DNA of 64,000 nt from Jackrogersella multiformis (lineage: Eukaryota; Ascomycota; Sordariomycetes; Xylariales; Hypoxylaceae), in the NCBI GenBank assembly GCA_902806575.1, contig CADCXD010000002.1, positions 1,984,001-2,048,000 of the forward strand. Direction: 5' to 3'. Position numbers and translations under genes: made by a program. Position 1 is the stretch's first letter. Every line of letters begins with the position of its first letter. The notes under the pieces were generated by a model that did not search any database, was not told the DNA's origin, and saw nothing but the letters and a program-made list of their open reading frames with translations. Below, in pieces: positions 1 through 12,700 of this stretch.

Positions 1-452
1 GGAGCCGACCTCTCCATTTCAGGATAAGATGTCCTTATTCTCAGGTACGCGTCGAAATCGAAACCTTCCCGGGGCGTAGGTACGAAATTCAGTTTAATTC
101 AATTCAATTCAATTCGGCTGACTTCGAACCTAGATAAGATGAAATAAAACAAAATAATATAAAATAAATTTTGTTCTTATCAACTCTAGAAAGCCCACTG
201 CGACCAGGGTTATCTAGGATCGCCGTCTCCCGTCTCATCTTGACACCCCCGCCGTCAACGATCTTCCTTCCGATCTTCGTCGGTGTCACCCCTGTCTCTC
301 TCTTTCCCTTACCACTTACCCCAATCACATCCATCCTGCCGTGTTAACCCAGAACCGCGGGTGGTCTTCCATCCCAATTCGATCTTTCAATTTTGATCTC
401 CGTCTACCTATACCGCTTGCCGTAGGTACTAGACTAAATCGAATCTTCGGAT
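1..452. other. Upstream region of the MFS permease gene
   Basis: No gene is seen here. It holds the 5' leader and probable promoter of the permease that starts at 453, including a CT-rich stretch and a pentanucleotide repeat near position 100. A short open frame on the minus strand has no coding character. Confidence 0.5.
96..115. repeat. (AATTC)4 microsatellite
   Basis: Four perfect AATTC units in tandem, with a further AATTC at 86-90. It lies about 340 bp before the permease start. Confidence 0.9.
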
Positions 453-2154
453 ATGCCGTCGAACGCGTCGGAAGAAGAACTTACCCGCGAGGTTAAGCCT
501 GCTCCCGCCACCATGGCTCAAGAGAAGGATATGCGTTCGTCTGGCCCGGAGAGCCGGTCGGCCGACCGTGCGCCGGGGGTGATCGACGCTCATGCGGAAC
601 GGCGCCTCCTCCGCAAGATTGACCTGCACGTCTGGCCCATCCTGTTCCTCATCTACGTGATGTCTTTCCTCGACCGCATCAACATCAGCAACGCCCGGAT
701 CCAGGGCATGACGGAGGAGCTCGACCTCTACGGGAACAGGTTCAACATCGCCCTCTTCGTAAGTTCGTCCGGCCCCGCGCGCGTCGGACCGCCTTGCTGA
801 CGCCTCCCAGGTCTACTTCATCCCGTACATCCTGCTCGAGGTGCCCAGCAACATGGTATTCAGGAAGACTAAGCCCGAGTACTACCTCCCGTTCCTCATG
901 TTCAGCTGGGCCGTCATCAACATGTGCATGGGCTTCGTCACGACGTACGAGGGGCTCATCGTGCTGCGCTTCTTCCTCGGCTGCTTCGAGGCCGGCATCC
1001 TGCCCGCCATCGTCTACCTGACCTCCATGTACTACAAGCGCCACGAGTTCCAGACCCGCATGAGCTTCTTCTTCTGCTCCACCGTGGTCGGCGGCGCCTT
1101 CGGAGGGGTAAGTAACCTAACTCGCTGCGCCCTTCCCGCATGCCGAGCCCCCGCCCGTCTCGCGTACCTCCCTACCTAGTATGAGGGGAATGCAGCAGTG
1201 GCGCCGATAACGTTGGGCTGACCACATGAACAGCTTCTCGCGTACGCCATCGCCGACCTGGACGGCCGCCACGGCCTCGCGGGCTGGCGCTGGATCTTCA
1301 TCATCGAAGGAGCCGCCACGGCCGTCGTGGCCGGAGCGTCCGTGTTCCTCATAGTAGACTGGCCGGAGCACTGCCGGTTCCTCACGCCGGAGGAGAAGAA
1401 GCAGCTGGAGCTCCGGCTCGCGGACGACGGCGTGGGCCCGGCGGCCCGCATGGACACGCTGAACGCGTACGCGTACCGGCGCATCCTGACCGACTGGAAG
1501 GTCTGGCTCGGCGCCCTCGTCTACATGGGCGTCGGGATCACGGGCTACGCGACCACCCTCTTCCTGCCCACCATCCTGAGCGAGTTCGGCTGGACCGCGC
1601 GGGCCGCGCAGGTCCACACCATCCCCGTGTACGCCGTGTCCGCGGTGGGCATGGTGTCCGTGGCTTACCTCTCGGACCGCCTCAAACACCGGTACGGCTT
1701 CATCATCCTAGGCTGCTCCATCGCGACCGTCGGCTACGGCATGCTGCTGTGCCAGGGCAGCCTGTCGGGCGAGGCCAAATACGCTGCCGTCTTCCTGGTG
1801 TCGCTGGGCGGCTTCATCTGCCCGCCCATCGCCCTCGCGTGGCTGTCCAACAACGTCTGCGGCCACTGGAAGCGGTCCTTCTCGTCCGCCATCCAGGTGG
1901 CCCTCGGGAACATCGCCGGCATCGTGGCCGCCCTCATCTACCGGCAGGACGAGGCCCCGCGATACCCGACCGGCTACGGCACCTCCGTCGGGATGATGTG
2001 GCTCGGCGGCGTCGCGGCGTCGCTGCTCTTCGCGGGCATGCTCGTCGAGAATAGGATGCGCGACGCGGGGAAGAGAGACGCGCGGCTGAGCCGCCCCAAG
2101 GAGGAAGTCGACAATATGGGCGATTATCATCCTTCGTTCCGGTTTACGTTGTAA
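453..2154 (+). CDS. MFS permease, allantoate/vitamin (ACS-type) family
   Basis: Three exons: 453-758, 811-1107 and 1234-2154, giving 507 residues. Both introns begin GTAAGT and sit between codons. The protein has a cytosolic N-terminus of about 58 residues, then membrane segments from about residue 60. SFLDRINISNAR at residues 71-82 is typical of the anion:cation symporter group that includes the yeast allantoate, nicotinate and pantothenate carriers. Further segments include VYFIPYILLEVPSN and RFFLGCFEAGILPAIVYL, a family hallmark. By family it should import a small organic anion or vitamin across the plasma membrane; the substrate cannot be read from sequence. The Met at codon 21 (position 513) sits in a near-ideal GCCACCATGG context, so translation may start there instead. 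The length is normal for the family and I see no break. Confidence 0.9.
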
Positions 2155-3230
2155 GCTACCAGCTGCATGGAATTTCAGTTGTTCTCTCCTCTGTTCGTCC
2201 CCGCGCCGGAAATCCGGAATGGATATACACGTTCGTAGGAGGATGGAGGAGGTATGCTGTTCCGTATTAGGGACGCTACGCACAGGGGGTATGTGCATAT
2301 GGACGGAGGATGGCCGTACATTGTAGAGAACAGGGCTCTCGCCATACGAAGAAATATAATGAACAATGATTACTCGTTTATGTCCCATGAAAGAATTATA
2401 TATACTCTTGGCCTGGGGGCCCGTAACACATGCCCTCTATGTCTCTACTATTAGGCAAGTAACCAGAAGATGGAATTATAGGCACCCATACAATGATTCC
2501 ATCAAGAGGCCAACTTCACGATAATGTCATTGTCGTTATCATTCTCGTAGTCTATCGTAGTGCACACGCATGCACGAATTGAGACGGCGAATGTCACGCA
2601 TAGACGGCGAAATTTTACTCCATGGATTTGCTTATTTGTCCCTAGGTAACTGCCATACACGTATTGATACATCTCGAGTAAATCCGGCCTCCCCCGGAGA
2701 CCAGCCCCCGGCGTACTACTAGAGCCTGTTTATGCCTAGATGACTCCGGATGGTGTCATCTCCACAAACAAATCGTCCAAACCATCATCCTTACTCGTAG
2801 GGGCCTTTCGTAAACTAATTTTGCAAAACTACCTACCTATTGACCAGATATACCCGCCTGCTAACCCGGCCTGCTCCTTTTCAACACGTCTAGAGTGACG
2901 TTCAGATCACAAATGACTGACAAAAGGAGCCTCTCTTTTTAGTAGTGTACCTAATCCTTAGGACAAATGAAAACTCGACGTAAAGTGTAAGGGAAATGTC
3001 CACGCATCCGAACGCTCCGGGTATACGCCATGCTCCGGAAGAGCGAAAGAGAAAGGCATTCACCCAGGATCATCCCGAACGAAGCACCGAGAAACCTTGC
3101 ACCACTGTGTATCTTAAAGTGATTATCATTAATGTTTACCCCGCTGACACTTTTCATCTTTTCATAGTTATTCAAAGGATCGACGGCGAGTCACCCGTAC
3201 GAGATGGGTTCTCGATAACGTGGCATCCAT
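2155..3230. other. Spacer between convergent genes
   Basis: This separates the 3' ends of the permease (+) and the RDEL protein gene (-). I see no gene. It should hold the 3' UTRs of both. Confidence 0.5.
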
Positions 3231-6200
3231 CTAAAGCTCGTCCCTAATCTGCCGAGCCGTGTCCTTAACTTTCTCGGCGGCAGCATTGACAGCCTCGCTA
3301 GCCGTGTCGCTAGCCTCGCTCGCGACGCTGACTACCGTCGCGGACGCGGCGCTCGCGAAGCTCGAGGCCGAGGCGAAGCCGGTAGAATATGCATCGCCGA
3401 GACGCGAATAGACCGACTCGGTGAAAGACGGTTCTTTACCGACGACGAGCTCGGATACGATAGAGCTGGCGACGGAGTACTGGGATGCTGCTGCGTGGCT
3501 AGCCGAAGAGGCGTATTCTTCCGCCAGCGCCGTCGCGCACGAAACTTGGTTCGCCGCCACCTCCGTAGCCGACCCCGCGAAGTCGCCAGCCGCGGCGCGG
3601 AGGTTCTCGTACCACGGGGTGGGCGTGGGGGCGCTGTAGACCTGAGAGCTCACGCGGCTGATAAGGGCATCCCAGCTATCCCCGATATACTCGCCGGCTG
3701 CCGACGCGGCGGACGATGCAGACCCTTGGATGTCGGTCGGCGTGGGCGTCGCGGCCGTCGCTGCCGCGGATAGAAATTCCGAATACCGAGCATACGCTAG
3801 GCCTACGCCGGCGTAATAGTTATGCTTGGCCTGGTCGAGTAGCTTCTCAGCTCTCTGCTCCGCGCTCTCGAGGTACGTGCTAGGTGTCGGCTCGGCGGCG
3901 CCGACTGCTACCTTGGCAGCCTCGTATTGTCCGGACGCCCACTTTACCGAGTCGTCGAGATTCTGCTGGGCGATGGATTGGACCCTCTCCCAGTCTACGG
4001 ATGGCACGGTTGGCATGCCCGGAACCCAGTTGGTGGTGGGGGTACCGTAGATGCCTTCCGACGCGGCCGTCATGGCGGCGTTGAGCCGAGAGTTGGCCGA
4101 GGCCACGGCGCCGAAGTATGCGTTCGAAACCGAGCTGAGCATCTCCTCGTGGACCGGCTTCGGTTCCCCGTGCATCTGAGCGGAGATGACCGACATGGCG
4201 CGCGAGTAGTGATCTGCCGCCCCGGCGATGGCGGCGGTGTAGGCGGATTGGGCGGCCGACGTGATGCTGGCGGGAACGTCGGATTGCACGACGGATATTG
4301 CGCTCCGCGCCGAGGAGGAGATGTCGTCCTCGTCGAGGATGGGCTGCCGCGAAGGCACGGACTGGGCCGCGGCGCCGAAGAGGGCGGACTTGACGGTCGT
4401 CGAGGCGGCGTCTTCGGCTGGCGCGGTGGGTTCCTCAGGTACTTCGACGATCGTCTCCCAAACCTGCTCCGGCCCGTCGGCGGGGTCGGACGATGGTAGC
4501 GGCTCGACGGGACCGGCGGCGTTGGTGTCCTCGCCCGCATCCGCGGCCCTCGTCTCGGAAGAGGCGGCGCCGGCTGATGTCAAGTCGCTGTCGCTGCCGG
4601 TGGATTCAGATGCGAGGCTCTCGACCGGGGGAAGCGTAGAGGTATGAGCGTCCCCCGAATCTGCCTGCGAAAGCGACACCGTAACCGTCTCGGCGCTGCT
4701 AGGCGCGAGTTCATCGCCGGCGTATCCGCTCGCCTCCTCGGCGTCGTGGGACTCCGTTGACTGAGCACCCCGGGCATGGTTGGAAGCTTGCCGGGCGACG
4801 GCTATAGCTGCCAGCTCGGCGCTCTCGCTATCGAAATTGTCGCTGAAGTCGCCGGCTACCGACTTCCACGTCGCAACTTGCTTTAACCGTGCTAGCTCTT
4901 GAGCTGCGGCCTGCGCTATGCCCATGGCCTCGTCTTCGATCTCGACACCGGCTGCCTGCGCGACTAGAAGGCCGGGATGCGAGCTGATCAGGTTTTTGAA
5001 GTCGCTCGTCCACTCGTCGAGTCGGTCCGTGAGCTGGTGGTATTGCTTCCAGTGGTTATAGGTAATACCGTCCATCCACGCCCACTTCATGCCGATCTTC
5101 TGGAGCGCGAGATCGCGAGTCTTCTCGAGGATGCTGTAGTGCTCCTGGGAGGCCTTGGTGACGGCGATCTCCGCCTCCTGCTCGTATGCCTGGCGCCAAG
5201 TGCGAACGTCCTGGGCCCTGTCCCTGATCTTTATACCAGCAGCGCGGATGGCGGCGGCTAGAGGCTCCTCGCTCTTCTCGAAGCCGGCACCGTTCTTTTC
5301 TACGATGGAAATGATAGCCTTCTTGAGGTTCTCGAGCTCCACGGTAGCGGTCTCGTTGAGCTGCCTCACTAATGATTTGCCCATCCCGTTAGCCTGCCTC
5401 TCGATCATGCGATCCGCGATCTCGTCGACGCGGTCCTCGATCTCGGCGGCTCCCTCCTCCACGGCTCTCGTAAATTTCCCCTCCCACAGCTCGAGGTCTT
5501 CGGCCACGGTCTTCGCGGCGTGCTCGCGCGTTTCCTGCGGGGTGCGCGGCTTCTTCTGCTCGACCTTGACTTCGATCTCGTCCTGTTGGGGTTCGGGAAT
5601 CTCTGCTTCGCTTGTGGAAGGGAAGGTGGAGGGCTCGGCGGTACTCTCGATGATATTTTCGACAACCGACGCCGTAGGCGAGGAGTTAGAAGCTGTCGGC
5701 TTCGCGAATGTAGATTTAGGCGCTAAGCTATCCGACTGTTAGCGAGCCGTATAGGACAAGACCCCGGAAGCGGGTGAGGCGTGGTAGATACTTACGAGTT
5801 GGCTTCCTCGGTAGCCGATTTGGCCTTCTTCTCCTTGTACCTGCCTAGCCGTTCGCCGATGCGTACGAGCTGCGGCTCGACCTTCATCACGTAGACATCT
5901 CGCAGGTGGGGCCAGACGGTAGAATCCAGAAATGCGCATGTCTTGTTCCAGGCCCATACGGACGAGGGGACGACGGTATCGCTGGCGAAAGCATAAACGG
6001 CATCGTATCCATGCGCGGCGTACGGCTGGACGAACACGTAGGCCGGGAGCAGGAGCTCGTGGTAGGTTTGCAGCGCGTTGACCCGTGCGATATCGTAGTA
6101 AGGAGAGACAGCAGCCGATACGCCCTCGACGTGAGGCGCGACCGTCTGATCGTATCGAGTCTTTGCTAAGGCTTGATATTTGCTCAGCTGCGGTTGTACA

Positions 6201-6781
6201 TTTTCTTCCCACTTGGCCTGGCTGAAGACGCGAGCTTGGGCAACCCGCGGGCCGCCGTATTTGACCGCGTACGTGCGGGTAGGAGTGATGACGACGCGGT
6301 CGACGGTGTTGTAGTACGGCCTGGCGATTTCGACGTAGGGAGCCGCGTAGGCATCGTAATACGGAGTTACGTGAGGCGAGACGGCTGATTTGAGGTGGAA
6401 ATATGGTTTACAAATCTTGGGCGTATCGTCGGTGCAGGCGTCGAGGGTGGGCGGACAGCGGAAGAGGATGGTAAGGATGGAGTACCATGTTAATAACCTA
6501 CGATAGAAGACGAATCAGTATCTGATTCTTAGATGTGAATGCCGCGTGTTTCTTGTTCTTGTTCTTGTTCTTCTTCTTCTCCTTCTTCTTACTTACCTTG
6601 CGACGATGCTAAAGCTCCAACCAAGAAAGCTCTTCGTCTTCTTCGGCTCTGTACTCCTCCGCCTCGGAGTCACGGAATTCCCGTTTGTGCCTTTGACTCC
6701 ATTGGTTCCGTTAACTCCGTTGGATCCCTTCATAGGCCCGTTCGTGGTCTGTTTATATTTGCTGTCTATGGCGACAGTCAT
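3231..6781 (-). CDS. Large Ala/Ser/Glu-rich signal-anchored protein ending in RDEL
   Basis: Three exons (6781-6597, 6497-5796, 5727-3231) give 1127 residues. Intron 1 starts GTAAGT. For intron 2 the frame requires the acceptor GATAG shortly after a CTAAC branch site, not the nearer ACAG. Residues 21-35 are Asn/Gly repeats, 40-50 are basic, and 52-74 form one hydrophobic segment followed by Cys 76, 83 and 91. This reads as a signal anchor with the N-terminus in the cytosol. Residues 90-290 are rich in Tyr, Pro and Ala (VTPYYDAYAAPYV, VQPYAAHGYDAVYAF). The rest is long, Ala/Ser/Glu-rich and probably helical, with recurring TPTP-containing units. The last four residues are RDEL, an ER-retrieval-type signal that fits a lumenal C-terminus. 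I recall homologues carrying the automatic name transcription factor hoxa13; nothing in the sequence supports a DNA-binding role. Function unknown. Confidence 0.85.
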
Positions 6782-9781
6782 GGTAACGATCTGCTTCGAG
6801 CTTAAGCTTGAGTGACCAATGCTATTTACACGAAGATGTAGGTAAATAATGTGACACGTTGCATGGAGATAATGGATGTCCCGGATGCGATGTTAACGAG
6901 ACGCGATGATAAGTGAACCCGACCGGGGGTAGATACGAAAAGAATTCTCGGTCTTTATGCCAAGGTTAGCATCGAATCCACGATTTGCAAGACGAAAGTA
7001 TTTGCGTATAGGTGAAAAATTAGGTAGTTGATCGAAAATCAGAAACCAAAAGAAATGACAAAAGTTGCGTTTTAGAAATCTTTAGAAGAAAATCGATTTA
7101 GGTACCCTAGGTAGCGTAGCGTAGGCAGGTGCGGTAGAAAAGCAGGAGAAAGCGGGTACTAATACGTACAGGTAGGTATCGGAAGCTTTGACGATGGTTG
7201 TGACGGTGGAAGGAGCTAGGAGCTAGGGCTGGCGTTTCGACTCCTGCAACAAAAGAAGAGACGATCAGGGTACTCCGACGCAGGGGTGGAAAAGGCTTAA
7301 TTGGTACCTAAAGTTTAAAGTTACCTAGGTAGCCGGGGTATTTCTGGTATCTTCTTTCTGTCCTCTTAATTAAATAAGATGATGAAGTTGTTCTTATAGA
7401 AGAAATGTAGGTGTCTACACTAGGGATGAGATGAATGTTCTCGGGGATGAACAAATAGGACGTTGGATTTGATGAACGGCTAACAGGCGAACCGATACAA
7501 GATATCAGATGTACACGAACATTTAAGGAGCTCTAATAGGGATGACGAAATTGGTAGATTGTACAATGACGGTACCTTTTGTGACTTTAGTTGGAAGTAG
7601 CCTTTTTAGGTACACACGCCGTAGATAATACATGAGAGATTGAACCTAGAACCCGGAATTGAACAGCTGCACTTACAATGTACGAACTGCTGCCCGGATA
7701 GGTAAATATATGAATGTAAGCATGTGAATATATCCACGACAGTAAAGATGCTGTACGAATTTTCGTATAGAAGCCAACGATAGAATTTTGGGAATTTTGT
7801 ATACTAGAATAAGTATTAGCTGACACGTTAAATTCTCGCTATTAACTAGTGTGCAAATCTGGAAATAATTAAAGATGGACAGGTATGGTGACAGTCGATA
7901 CCTAGGAAGTTGATTATGGGTGGTTTGTTAGAACGAGATTTGGAAAGCCTTGAAAAAAAAATATTTCTTTTCAATCTATCGCTACCTAGATATATCATTA
8001 TATCATGTCGAAAAGCAGGTTATTCTCAAATATTCTTCCAATTTCCAAGACTCAGGTTTGTCGTTGATCCCTTTCCAGCTGCTGCATCATCTAGTGTTGT
8101 GCCACACCCGTTCCTAAGACGTCATCTGGCCACAAGTTCTGCACTTAGAAGCTACCTAGGTAGGTAAAGGAATAGTAGAGGTGATCTATCCTATGTATAG
8201 AAAAGACTTTTCTTTTTTTCTTTCTTTCTGGGTTATACATAATAGGTATATGCAAGCTATATATTTTTACGATTGTGTAGATGATTATAAACTGATACAG
8301 GTCACACTAAAGAGAGACACAGAATTCGTCGTGAAAACACCATAGGCACTATCTTATGCTTCTTTGGTGATCCACTTGTCGCCTCGATGAACCCAGATGA
8401 CTGGACGCCAGCTACATGGGACCTGGATGCATGGAAATTGACGAACTTGCATATGCGACCAAGTGGGATCAAAACTTATTAACATACCGCCTACGTGATC
8501 ACTTACTGGATATATTTCCCTTTTTTTAGTGTTCCTGCTAGTAGTATATGTGGTATTTCCATCTTCATCCGCTGCTATCATTCCAGTTAGCAAAGGGAAA
8601 TATATATAGACCCTAAGTAGGTACATATATACACTAGAGGCAAATAAAAGACCTAGTACCTAAGATAAATACCCTTAGGTACCTAGGCAACTGGTAAGCA
8701 TATTCTGGAACCTCCTATTGGTCAGATTCGTGGATCACAAAAAAGGAAGAGACTCACTTGCGAGGGCACCTATCGAGAATCGAGATCATTCGGCTATGTA
8801 CTAGACCTAAAAGAAGCACCCAACATTCAGGCATCACGTCACATCCTACTTCACACTAATAAGACTCTGAATGGATGCGAATAGCCCAACTACTGACTGC
8901 ATTGTCCAATTGTCTAACGAAAGTATTGCATTTCTACATAACTCGTGTTTATCGTGCATTATCGTGATGATTTGGGATGTCGTTGATGGATCATTAATAG
9001 TGTATGCAATCGTACACAAACTGTACAATCAAACGGATATTATGTAATCAAATAACCATTATGTAACCTTACTTGACCGTTTTCGTTAATGAGGTATTAC
9101 ATAAGTACATAAGTACCTAGGTACCTTGCCGGATTAATATTTGATTTCTAACGTCAGGCTTCTATTAAGGTTAAGACAGGTACCTACCTACCTAGAAATA
9201 CTTCAAACATTGGGAATGGATTGATGGATATACCTACCTAGAAGCTGCAACTACCTGCCTGGCAGGTATTTAATAGCTGAGTAACCGCCACCATTAAAAG
9301 GCACCCGGTGTCCACTTCTAAGGTACATGCATACATTATCCAATTAGAAATTCAAGAGCACATCGTCATCCGTCACTCCGCCAAACAATAACCTACAAGT
9401 CATAAATAACACCACAACCCTTTAGCCACCTAAGGAACCTACCTACCTACCTAGGTACCTTTCCTAGATTCATAACTCCATTGATTGCGTTCTACCTTCC
9501 TTGCCGGCTTTACAAAGAGACGGCTATCGAGAATCCTACCCTTTGTACGCGCAGTACACGACCCAATGCTTTCGATTATTACCGCCTCCCAACGTTGAGC
9601 ATCTCATTCGCCGCCTTACCTGTCATACGTTCTGCCTGTCTCAAGACCATCTACAATCCCATGGTCTAAACCCGAGAAGAGAGCCCCTCTGGGCAGGTCT
9701 TTATTTTATTCTAAACACCGAAATTAACTTACTACTATCGTTTGCCGACCCCAATCCCTAACCGACCTTACCTTGCCCTCC
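6782..9781. other. 3-kb spacer between divergent genes
   Basis: This holds the promoters of the RDEL protein gene (-) and the Doa10 gene (+). No open frame in it looks coding. Several copies of the dispersed palindrome occur, for example near 8152-8165, 9113-9126 and 9430-9460. Confidence 0.5.
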
Positions 9782-12700
9782 ATGGAAGAGAGGCTGCCTG
9801 ATCTTGGCGAATTCCCTAATACTATCGAGAAACGGCGGCAATCCACAACTCAGCTTGACGCCATGGCTGACAGCTCCATGCCAGGAGTCAAGCCTTCGGG
9901 CAACGATACCTTTGCCGATCCTGATACCTGTCGAATATGTAGAGGGGAGGGTACTGCGGAGGAGCCGCTCTTCTACCCGTGCAAATGCAGCGGGAGCATC
10001 AAATACGTCCACCAAGATTGCCTGATGGAGTGGCTCTCGCACTCGCAGAAGAAACATTGCGAGCTCTGCAAGACTCCCTTCCGCTTCACCAAGCTGTACT
10101 CTCCAGATATGCCGAAGCGGCTGCCCTTCCACATCTTCGTCACTCACATGGCCAAATATATGTTCCGCAATGTTCTGGTCTGGCTGAGGGCCGTCCTGGT
10201 CGTCAGCGTCTGGCTGGGCTGGCTCCCCTATCTCATGCGTTCCGTCTGGGCCTTCCTGTTCTGGGTCAGCGACGAAGGGTTCGGTCCCGGCCCCGGCGTG
10301 TTCGACGGTAGGAATGCTACTTCTATAGGTCGAGGTAGCCTCTCCTCTTATAACGTCACGTACACGCCGACCTGCGCTTCTACCCCCTTGCTAGCCGCCA
10401 CGACCAGCGCCGCGAGTATCGGAGGCGTCGACGACCAGATCTCCGTATCTAACTTGTTGAAGGCCATCCCGAGGCCCTCGTCCTGGTTCACCAAGGTGCT
10501 CGGCCTACCTTCCGCGATCGATAAATCACCTTTAGGCGTCGGCGAGCTTCTGAATGCCACCCATGTCAGCCACGCCGTGATCTCGCCTGCGCCGGTTGCT
10601 GGTCCTCCGTCCTCTTTGTTAAGCGACGTTGCCGTCCTGAAGAACCTTACGCGGCATCCCGCCATCAACCGTACCATCATCGCCGTTCTCGAGGGCCAGA
10701 TAATCACCTTGCTCGTTATCGTGTGCTTTATCTTGATCATCCTGGTTAGAGACTACGTGGTACAGCAGCAACCGGAGATAAACATGCGGGCTGCTTTCGC
10801 CGCGGCGGAAAACGAGGCACCCCCTCCGGTCGGCCCCGTGGTCGACCCTGCGCCTCGCGACCCGGATTCCGACGAGGATCTGTATTCCGATTCCGATTCC
10901 GACGATTCCGTCGCTTCTCGCAGCGGCTTGGCGGGGGTTTTTGACGGCGAGCAGGAAGAAGCGGATCGAGCAGGCCGCGCGCGCGACATCGTCGATCTGC
11001 GTAATCCCCGCCAGCGGCCCATCGCTGGGTTTCGACGGCGAACTATGCGGCTCGACGCCGAGATCAGGCAGGAGGGGCGGCAGGATGACCGCGATCTCGC
11101 CGGATCCTCGACCCGGGATGCCGAGATCCAGGAACGCGACGGAGAACCTCAGGCGGGCCCGTCCCAGCATAATCATTTCGGCCAGGCCCTGACGGACCGT
11201 CTCGAGGGGGCTACCGGCGTGGATGGCGGCGACGCTACTTCGCAGAGCACCGTTAAGGAATATCTGCGTATCTACCGAGAAGCCGACGGAGATCAGAAGA
11301 AGATACTCCAGATAATCAGAGACGAAGGGCTCGAAGATCATATGCGGTACTGGGTTCGTGTCACCCAATCGATAGCGACTGCCGGGAAGGCCACCGATGG
11401 GGATCTGGGGGACGGCGCCCAGAGCTCGGCGGCGGCGCGGCACGAACGTCGCTCGAGTCGATCTCCTATCCGGTCTGATTCGCCCAGGGCAGATATGACC
11501 AGCAGCGATACTTCGAGTTGGACATGGGCAGAAACTGACGACGGGGACGTCGCGGCAAGCCTGAGCTCCCGCGGCAAGGGCAAGGGCAAGGGCAAAGGCA
11601 AAGCCGCCGAAGCTTCTACGAGCGGGAGCGACTCTTGGGCGTCGTGGGGAGGCGAATTTGGCGAAGCTCCTCCGTACCGACCCGGCAGAGACGACCGTGA
11701 CGGTAACGATGCGTCCTCTTCCCTCGCGCCGGCTTCGGCGAGACCTCGAGCCGCTTCGGATGGTCCGCAACCCCCGAAGAAGATCAACCTTCTTGCAAAT
11801 AACAATTGGTCGTTCTCGGGCCTGCCTTCTAATACCCCGGACGTCGCCCAAGGGGAGGCGTCTATATTGCCAAGCTCGAACCTTGGCGCTTCTACTTTCG
11901 GCCCTACGTCTCTCCCTGTAGATTCTCGCGAAGATGCCGACGACGCCGGGTTTCCAGGGCGGAATCTGCTCCATGCTGACGCTGCGGGTATTGGCGAAGC
12001 GCAGCACCTCGAGCGGGCAAGCTTACCTTTGCGCCTCGGCGCGGCGACGGATGCGGAGGACGGGGCGGCTACCGGGTATGACGTCCATGGGCCTGCGGAG
12101 GATGGCGGCGTCGAAAACCCTGCTGGCGCGGCTGGGCCGGCTCACGACCCGGAGCCTGCCGTCGCCGCGGCGCGGCAAGCCGGCGGCATCGTAGATCGCG
12201 TAGCCGACTTCATGTGGGGCGACGTCGAAGTTGGGCCTCACGATGACGTCGAGCCCGAGGATGCCGTGGATATCTTTGGCGACAACCGGAACGTTCCTTT
12301 CTTCGACAACGACCGCGGGGGCGAAGGGGAGGACGAAGACGACGCCCTGGCCCCTGACCTGGTCGAAGCCGCCGTCGCCGCCGGCCTCGATCCGGAAGCC
12401 GTCGAGGATGCCGAGGATTTCGAGGGGATCATGGAGCTGATCGGTATGCGCGGTCCGATCGCCGGTCTGTTCCAGAATGCTATATTCTGCTCCTTCCTCG
12501 TGTCTATCTCCATCTTCCTCTGCATCTTTGTTCCGTACAACGTAGGCCGTGTATCCGTCTGGGTCGCCGCGAACCCGACCCGTCTGCTCCGGATGATCTT
12601 CAGCGTCTCCAAATTTGTCCAAGACGCCGTCCTGCTGGTCGTCGGCTACACCTCCGCTATCGCTTTCACCGTGCTCGAAGGGTTTAGTCTTCTCTTCAGG

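Noticed and set aside
6546..6815. Leucine-rich + strand frame resembling a membrane protein
   Set aside because: It is antisense to the first exon and intron of the RDEL protein gene and derives from a CTT/TTC repeat in that intron.
10619..12007. Minus-strand open frame of 462 codons
   Set aside because: Antisense to Doa10, Arg-rich with no recognisable domain.
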